From assembly GCA_006384855.1 (NCBI GenBank), contig VCJN01002701.1:1-64000 (forward strand): a stretch of DNA of 64,000 nt, read 5' to 3'. The position numbers and the translations under genes are program-made. The stretch's first letter is position 1. Each line of letters starts with the position of its first letter. This document shows, in pieces, positions 36,800-48,664 of this stretch. The stretch is from Tetraselmis striata. Taxonomy: Eukaryota; Chlorophyta; Chlorodendrophyceae; Chlorodendrales; Chlorodendraceae. A model generated the notes under the pieces. That model searched no databases, was not told the DNA's origin, and saw only the letters and a program-made list of their open reading frames with translations.

Positions 36800-38060
36800 G
36801 TGCTGCTCTCTCCACATGCAATCCACTTTCTGTCGACATTTGGCCAGTGCGCTCGTCAAATACGTAGGCGTGCTTAAAGTACCCATCGGCAAGCTTGGCG
36901 TTCTTTGTCCTCTGATCCGGCACCACCTCGGAGTTTAGATCGTGCATATAGTACGTCACCCATCTTGTCGAAATCGAGGCCGCAGTGCCAGATAGCGACG
37001 ATGGGTTTCGCATGTCCACACAACTTTCGCCTCACCAAACCATACACTCTTCCCTCACGAGCCAGCGAGTATGGATGCTGCGGAGGTAACAGCGGACCGA
37101 GCCGGCAGTGAACGCCGGCGAGGGTGGCGTTCCGGTGTCATCGGGAGGCGCCGCCCAACAGGCGACCGCCAGCAACGCGGAGGCGGCATGCCGGCATCAC
37201 CCCGCAGCCGTGCCGCCGCCCGCCCCCCTACCAACCGCCGTAGCGCTGGTGACTCGTCCCAGCTCCCTACCGCGCCTATTCATTCCGTGCCCCATTCCGG
37301 CGGTCCCGTAGGTGTCACACATGTAACAAACGGTTCAACTGCACAAAAAATCAATATATGCGATAACTTTGGTGCCATAGTCATAGCCAACGCAAGCAGT
37401 GTTGTAGAACCTCAAAGCATCTAGTCCAAAGTGGCCAATGAGAGTGAGATCCTGTCCCTCATACTCACGAGCATGCGTCCACGTTTTCAGGTCGCAGACT
37501 TCTGCCCAAGAGACAGCAACACATTTGCATGTGCTGAGCCCAAAATCGAGGTACACATGTGACCCCATGCATCAGCACGATATCGCCATCAACCGTTATG
37601 ACGCCCTTTACGACGTCACGGGTTTTCGCGAGCCGTGCAAGCTAAGCGTCGGCCTCGAAAAGCGCAACCACGTATGGCAACTCTGCTTGACACAACTCGA
37701 GTATTACACTGACAACAACTAACTCGCATGCCCAATGACATAGTAGCCGCGACGGTGTTCTGTGGGATGTCGCTGATGTCGCAGCTGGCCAGCGCGGCGT
37801 CGAGCTTGTGCTGCGCCCCCGTTGTGTTGTCCTTAGCCTCCATAGTACCACCGTCGAACACAAACAACGGGGGAACGCCGCGCCCAACGAGCTGTCTCGC
37901 CGGAAAGACGAAAGTCTTTGCCAACGGCTTAATATACTCGCCATGCGCTTAAATATGTACACAATAAGAACGCGGCATCAAAAGATGTAACCATGTGTGT
38001 CCGTCGACTGCCAATGTCTGGCCGCGGTAGCAGTGCTCCCACAAGATGACAGCCGGCCTT
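36800..38060 (-). pseudogene. decayed XPG/Rad2-family (FEN1/EXO1-like) nuclease gene, possibly from a mobile or virus-like element
   Basis: On the minus strand, the family's landmarks appear in order. An N-terminal-domain motif GQTLAVDGHTWLH lies near 38000. VPPLFVFDGGTMEAKD lies near 37870. The I-domain signature region LPYVVALFEADA followed by VITVDGDIVLMHG lies near 37700-37570. ACVGYDYGTKV follows near 37370 and FKHAYVFDERTG near 36860. These belong to structure-specific 5' nucleases acting in repair or replication. The gene is broken in several places and is certainly not functional. Its setting beside transposons, with no host-like introns, suggests it arrived with a large element or a giant-virus relative rather than being the cell's own FEN1 or EXO1; that origin is an inference. 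Confidence 0.7.
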
Positions 38061-38411
38061 ACGAACGGATACATGCATGAGCTCCTTTTGTTTAGGGACA
38101 CCCATGGTCTCGGCAGTCGCCGCGAGGACGTGCGGGCGGAGGCACTAGGGCATGTGATGGCGCGCGCTTGTTGCCGACGCACTGCTTGCGGGCGGCATCT
38201 ACTTACGACGATATATATGCGCGCCGGACTTGTGACTGAAACCATACGGGTACGGGAGTACCGCATCTCGGACTTGTTTCTGATTTATCGCGGGACGATA
38301 CGGGCATATCTACGGTGTCGCAAGCAAGGGCGGTTGTTAATCGTGTTTTGTCTATATACGGTATATTGTCTATACATTGTAGTCGCTATAGCGACAGGTA
38401 ATACAATCTAA

Positions 38412-41400
38412 ACTCGTTTATGGGGTTTCCTCCTTTTCCGGCTATCGCTTTTCCGGCTACCGTTGCTGCTAAGTGGTACGGGTTGCTAGCTCACCCGTCG
38501 TTGCGCCCGTTTGGGTGGAGCACGACTAGACATATAATAAAAGCAGCCGTAACAGCCGAGCATGGCATCTTCCAATTTCGTTGTGTTACACACAACGATT
38601 AACTGTCTCGTAACATGTTGCGCGTAACGTCACATGTTGCAAGATCACACCTAGCCCCCATTCCGTAGTTCTCATCCGTACGTCCGTGCTCACCATGCCA
38701 AATGGAGTAGAAGAAAAACGAACCCGTCGCCGAACCGACGCTCGAATGGTTGCAAGCACATATACATGCCCATGCTACATTGTTGCGCGAGCTCACATCG
38801 TCGTTGGCCCGATTGATGGTTCGTGAACCCGTTGTTGATGGAGACGGAGCACATGAAACTGCTTCCGGGCGGCGCGTCGCGGGACAACAACCGACAGGCG
38901 GCAAGGGAGCCGCAGTGTGCCCCGACTTGCTAGAGCTAGCCCTGAGCAGCCGTGCTGGAGGAAAATCCCCGAGTGACGAAGATGACTACCTCGCGGTCCC
39001 ACAACTACTACAACGAGTAGAGTATGGTTACGAGGACGTCCCACCGGTCAGCCGATTGCATGGGCTCTTCCCCTTGCGTATTTACCTGACGAACGAGTAC
39101 CTCAAGCATGATTACCGGCGTCTGCCGGCCAAGGAGGAATACATTTGTATGACGTGGGGTCCACATGATGGCTGCTCTTTTCGTGGCCCTCGACGAGTTA
39201 CCACCTTATTCCGTCCTTGTTGCTAATCAATAACACTTCACCTCCTACCTCGCGCGCGCCCGGAATCACGCGCCGAGGCCCTCGACAAAGCGTTTCGTCG
39301 TCGTCGTCGTCTCGTCGTCTTCGTCTCGTCGTCTCTCGTCGTCGTCTCGTCGTCGTCGTCTTTCGTCGTCGTCGTGCCTTCATGCGGAGGCTTAACGAGA
39401 TCAAGCGTGTGCACGGTGACCAAGGTGTGCTAGACGTACTGCTACGGACCCGACATTTTCAGCCTGCAGCCGAGCACTTGGGCTCTTCGATTGTCGGGGA
39501 TCTAATGAAGGACAACGAGCGTCAAGTCTTCGATGCGACGGTCGCCCGCAGCAACGCGAAGGTTATTACCGCCACTGCTTGGGTGGCGGCGGCGCTCGCA
39601 TGACGCGGGCGTGGGCCACGAATGTGAGCACGAGTGACGGCGCGGGGCGCCTGCTTTAGTCGGAGCAGCTAGCTCTTTGCGAGATCACCTTTCGGTGACC
39701 GCCCCACAGCGTAGCTTGGCAGCTCAGCGGCGGGATGAGCGCTCCGTGTCCGGACCGGACCCCCTTATTACTCTACAGACTTCATCTAGACCTTCTTCGG
39801 CACGGCGGTTCGTACGGCCACAGCCGAGTGCGGCTCAACCGTCCGCACACATGCGCATGGCGGCTCAACAAGCCGCCTCCTATCATCACTGCGGCCGTCG
39901 GTTGTCACGCTACGCGTTACGGCTGGTGCGCAACGACCATCTTTCGCCCGTGTACGTTACGGGCGGGACAGAAGCGACGGGCGCGACGGGCGCGATGGCC
40001 GGCCCTCCTACCTGAACGTTGCCCCGCAAACCCGTAATGGTGCCCAGACTTACCCGTCCAACAATTACCGGCCAACCGCCGGCAACCTAACCGCCCGCGG
40101 CCAACTACTGTGCTGAAACGAACCGACCTCCTAGTACTCGTCCGAAGGCCAACCGTCGTACTTACATGATTGACGAGCCCGAAGCTGTCGCCCACACGGG
40201 CTGCTTCACTCCGGTCCCGTCTATTACCGCCGCGGCCAACTACTTTGCTGAAATGAACCGGCCTCCTAGTACTCGTCCGTCGGCCAACCGTCGTACTTAC
40301 ATAATTGATGAGCCCGAAGCTGTCTCCCACATGGGCTGCTTCACTCCGGTCCCGTCTACTAAATGAAGCGTTCGGCTCGGACCACGGAGTTGGGACAGCG
40401 GCCACTCGACCTACTCTCTAGCTCCCTCACCGTCAAGACGCTCAAGAGCTACGCCGGCAAGCTGTCTCAGTTCGCGGAGTTTTGCCACGACTCCGAGAAC
40501 ATCAGCCCGCCGGAGACGACCACTGTCACTTTCGTCCGGTGCGTCGCTTAGATTGGTGAGCGGGCCACATTGGGTCTAAGTCGTTACATCCTTACCTATC
40601 AACAATCAGCACGCTCTTCGAGTTGCACAACATCGACCCCATTATCGCTAAGGACAGCCTACACCTCACCGCCGCGCGTCGTGGCATGCTGCTAAGGCAA
40701 CACCGCATGTAGGCTGCCCCTTTACGAGTCTTATTGCCTGCCGATGTCGCTTACGCTCTCGTCGAGCGGGCTGAGTTGATTGTGTATGCTCTTCCCCGCC
40801 CCGAGTACTATAGAACGACTTTCCGGGCCCTCGTGGCCTCGGTTGTCAACTTCATGTTCTTTGCCAAGGGACTTACTGGCGTGTCCTGCCGAGTGCGGGA
40901 CGTGCATGTCATCGACGCCTAGATCATCACCATGCAGGTGTACCGTATCGTGAGAAGACCCATGTGTGCTACTCCTTCCCGTGTCGCTCGGAGCACCCCC
41001 TCGTCGCCCGTAACCTGCACCATATCATCAACAACGTACAACCTGCCCCCCCTCTCGCCCCCCCCCCCCCCCCTCACACCCCACCCTAGTCCTTGCTGCA
41101 TTGGCCGAGACAAACTTATGGGCGGTCACCCCGAGCGAGCAATCCAAATATTGGACTGCCACTACCATGTCGGACTGGCTCCCTACGGCCGTTCGTCTCG
41201 TCTGTGCTGCCCCTCCTGCCGGCAGTTCCTGGAGCTTGCACAACCTTCACACGGGTGCAACCTCTGCTGGTAACGCCATCTATCGGGGTTCCGCTGTCCC
41301 ACATTCGCCACCAGCAAGGCTGTTGGGCCACTAACTCCGACGTCGTTGTGGACTACATCGACCCTAACGTCCTCCCCCTTCACCTAGCGCGTCAGTAAGC

Positions 41401-42125
41401 TTTAGGCGAAAGGTTTTAGCGCAGGCAAGGAAAAGGTTTGCAGCAAAGGAAAATTGTTATAGTGCACCGGGGTGTACACGGCTTTATACAACTATCGGCT
41501 TGGCAGTCGTTCGCATGCATGCATCAAGCTTGGATATGCAATCTAGCAGGCTTGGAGCCATCAGGGAGTCATCAGGGCGTAATGGTTGACGAGGGCAGGA
41601 CGTGTGGGAAGCACGCGGCATTTGTGTGTGGGCGGATCAGCAGCTTAGTTGCATGTAGTAGTTGTGTTAGTATAAGGAAGTGAGTGGTACGAGTATGACT
41701 GTATAGATGTGCGGGTATAGGTATGCATGCAAAGTTATGGTGGTAAACCTAACAGCGTCGGTGGTTCTTATTCGCTCGGTTACATCGCGCCACTTCGCCA
41801 CTTCCAAGTTCAAGACTCCGCCGCGGTGGCCTTCATGACATGCTGGTGCTACCCCTTCTTTGTCAATCTACCGCTCTCCCCGTTCGCTCATCACTAGAAG
41901 CAAAACCAGACTCAACTTGAAATGACCTAAACAAGTTCATGGGGTTTCCTCTTTTCCTAACAGCCGCTTCAATTTATTCCTACTACCGTTATTGCGAAGT
42001 GGTACGGGTTACTAGTTCCTCCGTTGTTGCGCCAGTTTGGGTGGGGCACGACTAGACATATAGAATCAGCCGTAACAACTGAGCTTGCCATCTTTCAGTT
42101 TCGCTGTTTTACACCCAGCGCCCCC
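38412..42125 (+). mobile_element. decayed tyrosine-recombinase element (Crypton- or DIRS/PAT-like) between direct repeats
   Basis: Direct repeats of about 190 bp flank the element at 38412-38595 and 41930-42125. Both contain TATGGGGTTTCCTC-like, AAGTGGTACGGGTT and CACGACTAGACATATA blocks in the same order, at roughly 75-80% identity, so the insertion is old. Inside, 40363-40551 (+) carries a SAM-like core-binding region, SSLTVKTLKSYAGKLSQFAE. A recombinase C-terminal block, VPLSHIRHQQG and SDVVVDYIDP, is near 41290-41390. A 136-bp tandem duplication at about 40090-40361 and a CGT-rich tract at about 39296-39379 lie upstream. No reverse transcriptase was found, favouring a Crypton-like or internally deleted DIRS-like element. 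It is broken in several places. Confidence 0.65.
39296..39379. repeat. CGT/CGTCTT simple repeat
   Basis: Imperfect CGT and TCGTCTTCG units run for over 80 bp inside the tyrosine-recombinase element. Confidence 0.9.
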
Positions 42126-42402
42126 CTGCCCCCCCCTCCCTCCACGCTATATACCTTCCTGCGAATTTTGGCTCTTGTCCGTGACTGGGTGTAAAAGTAC
42201 CTGCGCGATCTTTTTGGCAGAACCAGACTCAACTGGGAAACGCCTGCTGCTTCTTACATTGCTTTGCAGCATACGAGCAGTAGCGACTAGCTCACCGCAA
42301 CGGGCGTTGCCATATACCTGTAGGCGTTGTTGAGCAGCAACGGGGGCGTTGTTGCTTCCGCCAGTAGGACTGGAAGAGAAAAAATAAGGATTTGCTTGCC
42401 AA

Positions 42403-42428
42403 AAGCGTTTCGCGCTCGCGAAACGCTT
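42403..42428. promoter_or_regulatory. perfect 12-bp palindromic arm upstream of the ARM-BTB gene
   Basis: AAGCGTTTCGCG and its exact reverse complement are separated by CT. The hairpin or dyad lies 43 bases before the preferred start codon, so it could be an operator-like protein site or a 5' UTR hairpin. Function is unknown. A looser relative (GAACGC...GCGTTTC style) is seen near 2230. Confidence 0.6.
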
Positions 42429-42470
42429 ATCCTTAGGACCATTGTTCGCCGCCTCTCACAGCCGAGTGGG

Positions 42471-44708
42471 ATGCCTCTGTCCGACGCTGCCGTCGCCGGC
42501 GGGGCTCTGCGTGCACCCTCCGTGGCGGAGCGTCTGCCTGAGCTGCTGCAAGCTGTCCGGTCCGCACCTGGTGGCGGGTCGTCCTGCGAGGCGGCGCTGG
42601 CGGAGGTCGTCGAGCTATGCAAGGGGCACGGTGGCAAGGGGGACCCCTGGAAGACCATGCTGGACGCGGGCGCGGTGCCGTTGCTGGTGGGCTTGCTGCG
42701 GGCGGGCGTGCCGGGTCGCACTCAGGAGTTGGCAGCCCGGGCCATCGACAACCTGCAGACCAGATTCGACGACGAGGTCCGAGATGCCCTGGGAAAAGCC
42801 GGGGCGATGCCTCTTCTGGTGGCGCTGATACGGGGGGAGGCACCCGAGAGCCCCCAAGAAGAAGCCGCATCTAGGGTCATATACAAGTTGGCTGTTTCCA
42901 GTATCCTCTGCTCAGATGTGGAGAAGTCGTCATTCACCGGAGCTGTACCCGCCTTGGTGGCTCTTATACAGGAGCGGAAGGGGCATTCGGTCCTGAGGAA
43001 TGCCTTGGGCGCTCTTTGCCTCCTTACGGTCAGGGATGATGACAATGAGAATGATGCATTGGCAGCCGGCGTTGCGCCAGCCCTGTTGGCACAGCTTGAG
43101 CACATTGAGGAGTTCCCGATTTGCATCGCGACCCTGTTGCTGCAGGGCGTCAACCGTCTTGCTCTACTGCGACCCAAGGGCAGGGAGGCTGTGCTGGGAG
43201 CGGGCGCGGTGTCCACCCTCCTGGCTCTGCTTCAAAGGCCGGGCGCGTACAGATACCATGCACACGCAGTGAGCGTCGTTCTTGCTCTGCTGGACCTGGA
43301 TGATGGCGATGACAAGGCGCTGCTGATGAACACCCTCATCCCTGCGCTCTTGAATTCGCTGGCCACGTGGCCGCACAGCGGCGCCCCGAGTGAGCAGGAT
43401 GGCGATGGGGCCAACACAGATCTCATCAGGGAGGTCATCAATGTTTTGGAGAGAACCAGAGATGCCGAGGGCCCCATCGCGCGCGCGCTCGTCACCCTCA
43501 TGCGCAGCCCCTCCCATCTTGGCCGGGATGCCCTGATGGACTACTTGGTACTCAACTGCCGCAGCGCCATAGCCATGGGTAGCACGGGCTTTATCAGGCA
43601 TCTGCTGATCCTCGGAGCCGCCTCCGACCTGTGGTCGTCCTCCAACGCAATGCCACCCAGTTGCCCGAGGCGCAGGCAAGCCAGAGAGGCGCTCGAGTCC
43701 TGCATTGCCGACCGCCAGAAGCTGCTTGACGCAACGTTGGATGGGGAGGAGGAGCTGAGCGTTTCGGCCGGGCTCGCTGCGCTGGCATGCGCCGTAGCCT
43801 CAACGCCGGGCACCTTGGGGATCGCACCCCGCCGCATGGCCGTGGAGATGCTGTCCCAGGAGGAGTACGCTCAGCAATTGGCGCAGCTGATACTACAGGA
43901 CAGCGAGCTGGGCGCCTCTGCACGCCGCGACGCGGCCCGGCTGTCCAGAATTATCAGCCCCGGGGCCGCGCGCCCCGCCAGCAACGATGACAGCAGCGTC
44001 TCTGGCAGGCCCGCCAAGCGCCCACGCACCCTCCAGCAGGACTTTGACAGGGACATTCCTGGCAGCCTCTGCTTCCTGGTGGCCGGCCGGCAGTTCTTCG
44101 GCTGCGCTCATCTCATCCGCAGCGCCAGCTGCACCCTGCGGGAGGCCATCGACCGGCTGCCCGGGGGTGATTCGACGCTCGGCAGCGCGGGCCGCCCGCT
44201 GCCGGTGGCTGGCCCGGCTTCCATCCCGGAGGACCGCCTGCACGCGCTCTTCCTGGCGTGCATGAGGCACGCGCACTGCGACGACAGCGTGGCGGAGCTG
44301 GGCGAGGCGGCGGCGGCGCTGTGGGAGTGCGCGCGCTGGCTGCAGATGGAGGATCTGATGGAGGAGTGCGAGGAGGAAATTGGGCGGCAGCTGCGGGCGT
44401 GCGCATCGGGGGAGGAGTCTGTGCGGCTGTTGGAGGAGGCGGCGCTGGGGATGCTGCGGGGCGGCTGCCAGGGCAAGGGGCTGCCGGCAGCTTGCGGGGC
44501 GGCGATGGTGCGGTGGGCCGACGGCGAGGCGATGAGGGCAGTGCTGGGCCGGATCGTGGAGGCTGGGGCGGGGGAGGAGGGCCTGATGGTGGAGTGCATG
44601 CCGCACATGGTGGAGGCGGTGGCGGAGCTCGCGGCCGTGGGTCGCGAGGTGGTGGAGAACTCGATGCAGACCGACATCTTCTCGGAGATGGCGCAGCGCG
44701 CAGCTTGA
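42471..44708 (+). CDS. ARM-repeat protein with C-terminal BTB/POZ-like region, intronless
   Basis: The preferred Met at 42471 (MPLSDAAVAGG) gives 745 residues; an in-frame Met at 42327 would add 48 residues that cross the palindrome and look untranslated. Residues 60-330 are armadillo-type repeats, for example AGAVPLLVGLLRAGVPGRTQ, GAMPLLVALIRGEAPESPQE and VPALVALIQERKG. A basic RPAKRPRTLQQDF stretch follows at about 515. Then comes a region like BTB/POZ domains of plant ARIA-type proteins: FLVAGRQFFGCAHLIRSASC, a substrate-type loop, and LWECARWLQMEDLMEECEEE. Such proteins serve as CUL3 adaptors or transcription partners. A single exon of over 2.2 kb among intron-rich neighbours suggests retroposition or an expanded intronless family. 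Confidence 0.85.
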   Translation: MPLSDAAVAGGALRAPSVAERLPELLQAVRSAPGGGSSCEAALAEVVELCKGHGGKGDPWKTMLDAGAVPLLVGLLRAGVPGRTQELAARAIDNLQTRFDDEVRDALGKAGAMPLLVALIRGEAPESPQEEAASRVIYKLAVSSILCSDVEKSSFTGAVPALVALIQERKGHSVLRNALGALCLLTVRDDDNENDALAAGVAPALLAQLEHIEEFPICIATLLLQGVNRLALLRPKGREAVLGAGAVSTLLALLQRPGAYRYHAHAVSVVLALLDLDDGDDKALLMNTLIPALLNSLATWPHSGAPSEQDGDGANTDLIREVINVLERTRDAEGPIARALVTLMRSPSHLGRDALMDYLVLNCRSAIAMGSTGFIRHLLILGAASDLWSSSNAMPPSCPRRRQAREALESCIADRQKLLDATLDGEEELSVSAGLAALACAVASTPGTLGIAPRRMAVEMLSQEEYAQQLAQLILQDSELGASARRDAARLSRIISPGAARPASNDDSSVSGRPAKRPRTLQQDFDRDIPGSLCFLVAGRQFFGCAHLIRSASCTLREAIDRLPGGDSTLGSAGRPLPVAGPASIPEDRLHALFLACMRHAHCDDSVAELGEAAAALWECARWLQMEDLMEECEEEIGRQLRACASGEESVRLLEEAALGMLRGGCQGKGLPAACGAAMVRWADGEAMRAVLGRIVEAGAGEEGLMVECMPHMVEAVAELAAVGREVVENSMQTDIFSEMAQRAA

Positions 44709-45623
44709 TCATGATGGGAAATGCGGACAACGCGGCTCCTGAGTTGCAGATGTCTAACCACAGTAGGAGCACGAGTGAGCAGAAGGGCGCCTCATGGAGG
44801 AGACGTGAGTGCTGGCCATCCCTACAAGCAGGGGCATGGACGCCGGAGACTGGTGGAACACATGCGCGGATGATGCAGTAACGGGTCCCCTCACGTATTG
44901 CGTCTCCTTACCTGCCCATCAAGTAAAAGGATGCCACAGCGTAGGATCCACAGGGCGATAGTTGAACCAGCTGCATGGCTTCATGGACGCCCCGCGAGTT
45001 CCAGTCCAGCAACGTGTTGCCAATATGTGTCATTATACAGAGCTATTTGAGTGAGACGACCTGCGCGAGGTGAATGTCAGCATTGCATTTGCACAGCCTG
45101 TTGGATGCGTGGCCTCGCGCGATGTAAACTGCACGCTCCGCCATGGGCGCTCTACCTGACCCCGAATCATGCCCTTGCCCGCTGGAATGTTCTCCCCGAG
45201 GCCGTTGAGGCCGCGTGGGTAACTTCCACCATATCTCACCCAACTTCCACGGGCTGAGGATATCCCACACAGCGCCCACCGGGGAGCCCGCACCCGCGAT
45301 GACACTGCACGCCTACTGAGTGCAATGCTGGGGCAGCAGCGGGGATGCATTCCAGGCACATGGCGCATGATGGCCTGCTCCGACCTGCCGGCCATCTGCT
45401 GCGTTTTGTCGGTGTATCGGGCGACAGTCAGCGGAGAGGCGGCTAACCGACTCACCGGGACCGCGCGCACCAGCGCAGGGCGCAAACCACCGCGACGACG
45501 GCACAGGGCCTGCTGAGATGCACCATTGTTGCTATGGGGAAACGGTGGCACCCTTCATGTTGAATAAATAGGGAATCTGACATAAATCTGATCATGCGAG
45601 CTCCCCAAGCGGGGGGACATTTC
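44709..45623. other. intergenic, no recognised gene
   Basis: Open frames on both strands at 45033-45551 show no domain. TGTAA at about 45123 could end the ARM-BTB transcript but is 415 bases away. Confidence 0.35.
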
Positions 45624-47576
45624 TCAACGAGCGCCGTCGCGGCAGTGCACGAGGTACTTGTACGCCTGTTCCTGCACGCCCGCCCGCATGTAATGGAACG
45701 TCGTCGAGTTCTCGGATATCGCGTCGAGCCCCACCTTCATGGTCCCAAACTCCTTCCTGTACCGCGTGTACCAGTCCTGGTTCCCGCCTTGCGGACTCGG
45801 GCGGTAACCGATCGTAGTTTGTGGATTGAAGAGATGGAAGATCTCCTCCCCCGCGGCGTCCGTCGTCTGGAACGGCGAAATTCCCGACAGCAGCAGGCAC
45901 TGCCCCACCTCCACGTCCTCCGCTCCGCTGGTGCACTTGGCGGTGTCGATGTTCTTCACAAACTCGCGCACCGCCACCCGGTCCAGCACATAGCCCGCGC
46001 CCCCGCTCGTGTACGTTTCCCGGTGGCCAGGGATCTTCAGGCGGTGCCCCAGGTATACCCCCTTCCCCGCCGCCCTGGCCGCCGACACCTCCGGCGACAG
46101 CAGGTATTCCACCAGGTTGTCCACGATCACGAAGGTGTCGTCGTCGGCCTTCATGAACCAGTCAAACTTGTTCCCGTAGTGGTACCACGCAAACTTGAAC
46201 ATTGCGCGCGTCTTCTCGCCCAGGTTTTTGTACGAGTCGCCGCCGGCCACAGGCGTCTCGATGGCAGACAGCTCGCGCTGCACGGCGTTGCTGAACGCTA
46301 CGAACCCGTCGCACGACCGGCCCCACGTCATGCGCACGTCGCGCAGGTCGCTGTCGTGCTTGTCCGCAGTGGTGACAATCATGCAGAGGATGCGCGCTCC
46401 AGGCGGCCGCGGCCGCCGCGCCGGCGCGACCCTGATCTTGTCATACACTCGCTTGAAGGCGGAAGTCAGATTACAATCGCGCTCAGGGTCGAAGGACACG
46501 GCCGGGAGCTGGCCTCTGATGTGCTGCTTATGGAGCAGGTAGGGGTCAACCTTGCCGACCTGCATGCAGTGCACCGGTCGGGTGTGTGCCCTCAGACTGT
46601 CCTTTGGCAGATCCTCATATCCAGCCGCATGTGTCTGGCAATGCACGGCGCTCAGGGGGCGCGGCGTACCCGTGCTAGGATGTGGCAGTCCAGGTTCTCC
46701 TTCACCACGGGCTCACGGCACATGCTCTGATGGTGCTCGCCGTCGCTGACATCACCCCTCAGAAGTGCGCGCCTTGGGGTGTGACTCTGCGGCGGGGATT
46801 ACCGGGTCATACCTTATCCGTCTGCCTGCCACGCTTTGCACTCCACCATGGTCACTGTGGCTTTTTTTTGGGGGGGGGGGGGGGGGGGGGGAGCTGCACA
46901 GTGCCTCGCACGGGCTCCCGCGCCTGGTACGTGCTCACGTTTGAAGTATAAACCCACATGCGTACTACAGGGATAGTAGGATGCCATGGGCTGGGCCAGA
47001 ATTCCGGGAGACGGGGCGCCTTGATGCGTAGCGCGCCCCATCTGAATCAGCGATTGGACAGTGCCTCCGATGCACCGCACTCCCTTGCCAGCTGCACGTA
47101 CTGATACCTTGCGAGCTGAGCTACAGACGGTATGGTGCGGTATACGGCTGTCACTATCAGTATAGTCTCACAACTCCACGGTATGGATACTGTATATCAT
47201 GCTTATACGCCCGTAAATGACTGTAAGTACCTACAAACCAACTTTAGAAGGAGGGAGAGGGGGGGGGGGACATCAACTCTAGCTACGAATAGCTACTTGA
47301 TCAGAGGCTGAGCCGATGCCTGACCACGGGGCTGTCCGGAGACTATTGCCGCTGCTTGAGAGGAGCTTAGTAGGGTTCGCCGTTCGGCTGCTTGAGGGCA
47401 GCCGTTCGCCAACGGAGTTTGGGTGGGGTGCGGCTTCGGCGGCTGGCTAAGTGGGTGGGGTGGCTACTCACCGCGCCAAAACAGTTCCCGCCAACAACGT
47501 CCAGCAGCAGCAGCAGCGTCAGCACCGCCGCGGCAGCTGTCTGGTCCATCTCTCTAGACTTCTTCGCCTCAAGCAC
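45624..47576 (-). CDS. GT31 glycosyltransferase, core-1 beta-1,3-galactosyltransferase-like
   Basis: Three minus-strand exons are proposed: 47576-47472, a small one ending at 46670 (start near 46726), and 46559-45624. Exon 1 encodes a short basic N-terminus and the hydrophobic stretch AAAAVLTLLLLLDVVGG, a type II membrane anchor, and ends at a perfect GTGAGT donor. The last exon is the catalytic domain: ILCMIVTTADKH, DVRMTWGRSCD, the metal-binding DDD motif in FMKADDDTFVIVDNL, the YTSGGAGYVLDRVAVREF acceptor-site block, and AEDVEVGQCLL. These are hallmarks of C1GALT1/Fringe-type family 31 enzymes, which add galactose in beta-1,3 linkage in the Golgi. The acceptor in algae is unknown. The catalytic exon is certain; exons 1 and 2 are inferred. 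Confidence 0.88.
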
Positions 47577-48664
47577 GCGCCCTCGCCGGTCACAGCGCCC
47601 GGGGGGCAGTATATCGGAGGGAAGGTGTATGAATGAGTCGCTCTATCTGTCGCTGCTGCTCCTCGCGCCGCAGAAGGCCGCATTCGAAGCCGACCGCGGC
47701 GGATCACGCCAGCAAACAGCGCCAAAGTTTGTCCCGTATCCGCCCTATATACCTCGCGTAAAACAAACTCCTTCCTCAGTACTTTCCGTTCATTCTCCGG
47801 ACGCTTTCCTCATAACTAAAGACATAAAATCGTAGCTACAGGTGCAAATTAATAGCGACTAAGGATTACTTCCCTCGGCAGCGCGCGATCACCGATGATT
47901 ATAAATGAAATCAATATTATAATAAATACCTCGCATTTATCCTCGTCAAATATTTGTAGTCGCAATAAGTAAAGATATGCATCATGTCGATGCATAATTG
48001 ATATTCGCTTGTCGCTAGCGACTGTATGCCGATCGATAATATTGCTGTGTTGATTAATGTACCGCCGATGCCTGATACTTAGTCGCTACATCATTGATTT
48101 AAATTTACATGGGGATTTGGCCGATTAAGGCGGGGCAGCAGCGCGAGTGACCTACGGATGAAGGCGCCAGGCAGACCGTAGCGACCAATGCTTCCGAGCG
48201 GGCGAGCGGAGAAACCGACACACGGCGAGACGACACGCATCTTTCTGCGAGGTCACCCTGAACGCCATCGCCAGGGCAGGTGCTGAAAGCTTTGCTTCGT
48301 CGTCCGACGCTTCAGCGCACCGGCCAACAACGCGTGTGAGCTTCAGAGACGACGTGCTCGTATACCTGTAGCATTATCCTCTCATATATATTCTTAAATA
48401 TGAGTAAGATACGGGTATTCTGACGGCATTCATCGATGCTGTTTTCATCCGTCTGACCATCTCAGGGTCGGCTCTACATGTACAGGTGGAGCGCAGGGTA
48501 AAATAATAATGGTATAAAAACGTTGAATAATTACCATCAATCAGCGCAGCAGCCGCCCGCTCCACGTCGCGATTATACCCGCTGCTGCTGGCCTCCCCCC
48601 CCCCCCCCCCCCCCCCTCTGCTCCCAACCTCCACGCCTTCGTCCCCGCCGGGGGTTGTGGTGCG
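47577..48664. other. intergenic, moderately AT-rich
   Basis: No recognised gene. 47880-48110 is AT-rich with several ATTATAA/ATCGATA-like stretches, and a C run lies at about 48598-48616 just upstream of the next gene. Confidence 0.4.

Noticed and set aside
42327-42470. Upstream Met as start of the ARM-BTB protein
   Set aside because: The added 48 residues cross a perfect palindrome and show no family similarity; the Met at 42471 is the better start, though the longer form is not excluded.
45594-46730. 378-codon plus-strand open frame
   Set aside because: It lies antisense to the GT31 catalytic exon, whose DDD motif and conserved blocks are on the minus strand.
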